This document shows positions 60,051 through 64,000 of a stretch of 64,000 nt of DNA, one piece after another. Source of the stretch: Diprion similis (taxonomy: Eukaryota > Arthropoda > Insecta > Hymenoptera > Diprionidae). Position numbers and translations under genes: made by a program. The stretch is taken from NCBI RefSeq assembly GCF_021155765.1, contig NC_060118.1, positions 6,820,001-6,884,000 of the forward strand, in the 5' to 3' direction. The notes beneath the pieces were generated by a model that searched no databases, was not told the DNA's origin, and saw only the letters and a list, made by a program, of their open reading frames with translations. Numbering within the stretch: position 1 is the first letter of the stretch; each line of letters opens with the position of its first letter.

Positions 60051-62836
60051 ATGTCTACAGGCTACGTTGTGATCCTGTTGTGGTCGACGTTCTCCTTGGG
60101 AATGGCCGATCACATCCCAGTCCACCTGGCAGATGAGCATTTTGTGACAAAGCAAAAGAGCGTTTACGATCTTCTGCAGCATTCGGATCGTGTCGATGTT
60201 GGAAATCCTGGATTGTACAGGGAAGGAGTTTCATGGGACATCCGCGGAAACCTCAAAGCGTACGATAGCGAGGTGAGGAAGTGTTCGTACGACAAAGAAT
60301 CGTTGATTTTTAAACGTCCTCATTCGATTTCTTCTTCCAGGTCATCGTCAATGACTTCCTTGATAAATACGAGCGTGGAATGTTGCCTCGCGGTCGTGTA
60401 TTCTCCGTCTTCTATCCGGTCATTCTAGACGAAGCCATAGCTCTTTTTCGGCTCTTCCGATCCGCCATTGACTTCAAAACATTTTATAAAACCGCTGCCT
60501 GGGCTCGCATTCACGTAAACGAAGGACAGTTCATCTACGCCTTCAGTGTTGCGGTAATTCATCGACCGGACACCAAATACGTTAAACTACCAGCCCCCTA
60601 CGAGATAAATCCGGACTTGTTCTTCAACACCGAAATCATCCGCCAAGCTCAGCTTCAGAAATTGAACCGATTGCCTGGTGCGTATTTTAATAATATCATG
60701 CTTCGGAGGAGTGAAAAGTCTTTGAAATATTCTCTTACACTCAAGGGGTTGATCACTCGTGAAATCCGGAAACCTTGTAAAATCTCGTGAAATCTTTGAA
60801 ATCTGCTGAAATTTCTTGAAATCTTTTGTAATCATTTGAAATCCCTTGAAATCTTCTGAAATATTCTGTAATCTTTGAAATCTCTTGAAATTTGTTGAAA
60901 TATTTCGGATTCTTTCTTTTGAAGAAAAATCCTTTGAAATCCCGTGAAGTCTCTTGTAATCCTTTGAAATATTTTGAAATCCTTTGAAATCTCTGAAATG
61001 GTTTAGAAATCAGGTGTACATCATATCGGTGATTAACCTCTCATTTACACTCGTCGGGTCACTTGACCCCGCATGTCAGCTGCATAACAAGATTTTGTAA
61101 CCAATCCAAGAACTAGATGATTCTTCACTAACTCATTTCATTTTTCGCAGGCTCTGCAGGATCTCACGTAATCATTGCAAATCACAGTCTATGGTATGCA
61201 GGAAAGCACGGTAACCGTGAGCACGAAATTGACTATTTTGTAGAGGACGTGGGACTGAACGCTTATTACCAAATCCTGAACCTCGAATTCCCGTTCTGGA
61301 TGTCAAGCGAAGAATTCAACCTGCCGAAAGGCTACCGTGGCGAGCTTTACTACGAAAATTTGAAGCTGATACTGACGCGCTACAACCTGGAGCGAATCAG
61401 TAACAACTTGGACAAAATTGAATACATCGATTGGAACAGACCAATCGAAACGGGCTACTATCCGTCCATGACTTACCACAACGGATTGCACTTTCCACGA
61501 CGCGATCACCACTCCATGGTGCCGCAAAATAAGTTCAAGAAGCTTCAAGTGCGTTGATGAAAATGGTTGATCCTTATATGATCGCACTTTTGGGACTAGA
61601 TTCGACTGATTCTACGTTTACTTTTTCGTAGGACATACAGAACCTGGAATCCCGGATACTGGAAGCCATTGATTCAGGAGTCATTCTTAACGCGGAAGGG
61701 AAGTCAGAGAGCATCTACACTCCGGACGGCTTCGACATCCTCGGCAATATAATCGAGGGTAACGTCGATTCTCTGAACAAACAGCTGTATGGTTCGATCG
61801 ACTTCCTCGCCAGAAACATACTCGGTTTCAGTCCCGATCCTTTGAGTAGTCATCAGATACTCCCCAGCGCCCTGGAACACTACGACACCAGCTTAAGGGA
61901 TCCCGGATTTTATCGTATCTGCAACAGAATCGTTGGATTTTTCAACAGGTGCTTGAGCGATTTCTGAAAGTATGATTGGAAGACCATAATTAACTGAAAT
62001 TTATTTTCAGATACAAGAGCAACTTGGAGCCTTACACGGCCGAGGAACTGGGTGAATCATCTGGGTTGAAAATCGAATCTGTAGTCATCGACAAGCTGGA
62101 AACTTATTTCGACCACCATGACTCGGTCATTGAGAGTTCCGAAGATGTTTCCTTTAACGTAAAGGTTCGCCAGCAACGTTTGAACCACAAACCATTCAGC
62201 TACACCATCGGACTTCATTCTCAAATCGAAACTGAAGCCATGGTGAGGATTTTCCTCGGACCGAAGTACGACGCGTTGCACAACGAACTTGCCATTACCG
62301 AGAATTATGAAAACTTCTACGAGTTCGATGTGTGGAAAGTCAAACGTTAGTATATACTAAACACTTTTCCGAATTTACACACCGATTCGCGGATCGTTAT
62401 GACGCTTATGATGCTTCAATTTACAGTTCAAAATGGACGGAATGAAATTAAGCGCACCAGCCATGAGGCTCTCTTCGTGGTTCCCGATGACGAGGGTGTC
62501 GAAGTTTTTCACCGCAAGTTGAAAGCAGCTGTGGATGAAAAAGCGCCTCTCACCTACTCGGAACACGTTTACGGATTTCCGGATCGACTTCTCCTCCCTA
62601 AAGGACGGAAGGAGGGACTCCGACTGCAGATTTTCGTCCACGTTATTCCCTGCAGCAAGGATCACATTCAGGAAGTCGATTCTCCGATATGGGGGAAGGC
62701 CTACACCGATGGTCGCCCCATGGGATTCCCTCTGGACAGACCAATCCATGCTAACAATTTCACCCTGCCGAATATGCGCTTCCAAGAGGTTGTCATTTTC
62801 CACAGGGAAGCTGCGGAAATAAACGCAACTGTGTAA
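60051..62836 (+). CDS. Hexamerin (storage protein), complete, 6 exons
   Basis: Exons 60051-60272, 60341-60677, 61151-61548, 61632-61948, 62011-62345 and 62427-62836; 2019 bp, 672 residues, intron phases 0,1,0,2,1. A signal peptide (MSTGYVVILLWSTFSLGMA) starts the protein. N domain: KQKSVYDLLQH, MLPRGRVFSVFYP, FSVAVIHRPDTKYVKL. Middle domain: VEDVGLNAYYQILNLEFPFW, RYNLERISNNLDKIEYIDW, LEHYDTSLRDPGFYRICNR. C domain: QQRLNHKPFSYTIG, VRIFLGPKYDAL, YGFPDRLLLPKGRKEG, GFPLDRPI. It is the same family and role as the gene at 49213-51763 but clearly diverged along its length, so the two are old paralogues, not a recent copy. Intron 2 holds a degenerate minisatellite. A poly(A) signal lies at 62969-62974. 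Confidence 0.96.
60757..61009 (+). repeat. Degenerate minisatellite in hexamerin intron 2
   Basis: About 20 imperfect copies of a 10-12-bp motif around TTGAAATCT, with variants TTGTAATC, TGAAATATT and TGAAGTCTC. It accounts for most of the 473-bp length of this intron; the other introns of the gene are 62-83 bp. Confidence 0.85.
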
Positions 62837-62968
62837 ACAAACTTTTTAAATTCTCCTGGGATCACAGTCATACAATATTTCTATCGTTAATGACTTTTTC
62901 ATTTGATCTTATATTAATATGCACGTATATCCTGCTTTGTTTATAATTACCAAAGGTATATAACACCA

Positions 62969-62974
62969 AATAAA
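62969..62974 (+). terminator. Polyadenylation signal of the plus-strand hexamerin
   Basis: AATAAA 133 bp after the stop codon, in an otherwise AT-rich 3' UTR. Confidence 0.6.
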
Positions 62975-64000
62975 GAACGCTTAAAACTTAATCCTCGATT
63001 ATTCATTTTGCTGTTTCGAAACGATCACCCCGAAATATCTCTGAGTAGGGTGAGCTTATCTCAGAAATAAAAAAAAAACGACATGAAAATAAAACTGCTA
63101 CAAAATTGTATTACATATTGCGATGGTTATACGCCCGGACAACATTATCAGGACAGAATTAGATCGCTCGACCTTCAATCTGAATTCAAGTTCAAGTGTG
63201 ACGTTTCGTTGCATGATTTTTTAGCTCCCCATTACCGATACGAATTTATCAGTTTCAATATTCAACGGCTTGATATAATAAACTGTCACCTAATCGTTCA
63301 GGACGGGTAATAACTCTACAAAATTCAAACTCAAATTGTTTAAATAGTTACGACTTTTTTTTCAATTCTCTGCGGAGTTTTCAGGACACTTGAATTGGCA
63401 AATATGCAGAATCCGTGTTGCAATTGGATATAATTATAATGAGCACTCTTGCGATAATCAAGCTTATTACGATGGACTCTGACGCGATACTCTGGCACAA
63501 AAATAAAATGTTACGGCAATATCGATTAATTATGACCTCTAGTATTCAGAAATACTAGTCAATTTTTTTTAAAGATACGGTCAACTTTCCTCCGCGTGAT
63601 TCTAAATTAATGCACTGGATTTTTATTCGTCATAAAAAAAAAAACGTATTGATTTACTGATCTTTACTATTGATGAGATCTAGAGTCATTTCTAGGAAAT
63701 ATTCGTATCACCCCAAATTTTAAGCTTCTATGAATTTTACAGATTCCTTTCAGGCTATATTAGGGTGATACAAATTCCGGCTAAGGAAGAAACGTCTTTG
63801 TCCGAATTTTTCTACATAAAATAGACCCAGTTTCTACGCAAACTTAGTTGATAACTCATTGACGATAAGAAGAGAAGATTCTTTTGAATAATTTAATTCT
63901 AAGGATTAAGATTCATTTACTAACGAATAGAACTTTTTTCTATGAGGCTGAAATTTTTATTAAGAATAAATGCATTCTTCAATTGTTCCATTTTTGAATT
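62975..64000. other. Right-hand intergenic region
   Basis: AT-rich, with no gene supported. A short inverted pair, GTATCACCCC (near 63706) and TTAGGGTGATAC (near 63760), could be the ends of a tiny fold-back element; a TATTAGGGTGAT copy also occurs near 55675. Confidence 0.4.

Overview
The window is nuclear DNA from an insect. The support is two complete hexamerin (larval storage protein) genes, a bedraggled-type SLC6 transporter and a full Vps50/syndetin gene, all with short GT-AG introns in AT-rich intergenic DNA. Hymenoptera, perhaps a sawfly, is a guess I cannot prove from the sequence.

Layout. 1-1978: AT-rich DNA with a fold-back (MITE-like) element at its start. 1979-10417 (+): ten exons of an SLC6-family transporter that I assign to bedraggled; its 5' end is not visible. 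An intronless TRAF-like gene (5640-7082, +) lies inside its largest visible intron. 12918-16871 (-): complete nine-exon Vps50/syndetin, convergent with the transporter. About 18555-47020: a tandem satellite array filling about 44% of the window, some 93 copies of a 304-bp unit with higher-order duplications, two main sequence classes and decayed edges. 47463-48460: an isolated satellite scrap that abuts the 3' half of a dead hexamerin (exons 4-6, + strand). 49213-51763 (-) and 60051-62836 (+): two intact six-exon hexamerins, transcribed away from each other. Between them lie about 6 kb of AT-rich repeat-bearing DNA and a poorly resolved candidate secreted-protein gene (57936-59740, -).

The two live hexamerins share the same six-exon plan, identical intron phases (0,1,0,2,1), a TATA box about 30 bp from an insect initiator, and signal peptides. 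They are therefore inverted paralogues of one locus, and the pseudogene is a third member. The most unusual feature is the satellite. It is almost free of indels over 28 kb, has clear 3-, 5-, 8- and 22-unit duplication offsets, and its right-hand outlier ends exactly where hexamerin homology begins, with hexamerin exons 1-3 missing there. This suggests, but does not prove, that satellite growth or a linked rearrangement removed the front of a storage-protein gene.
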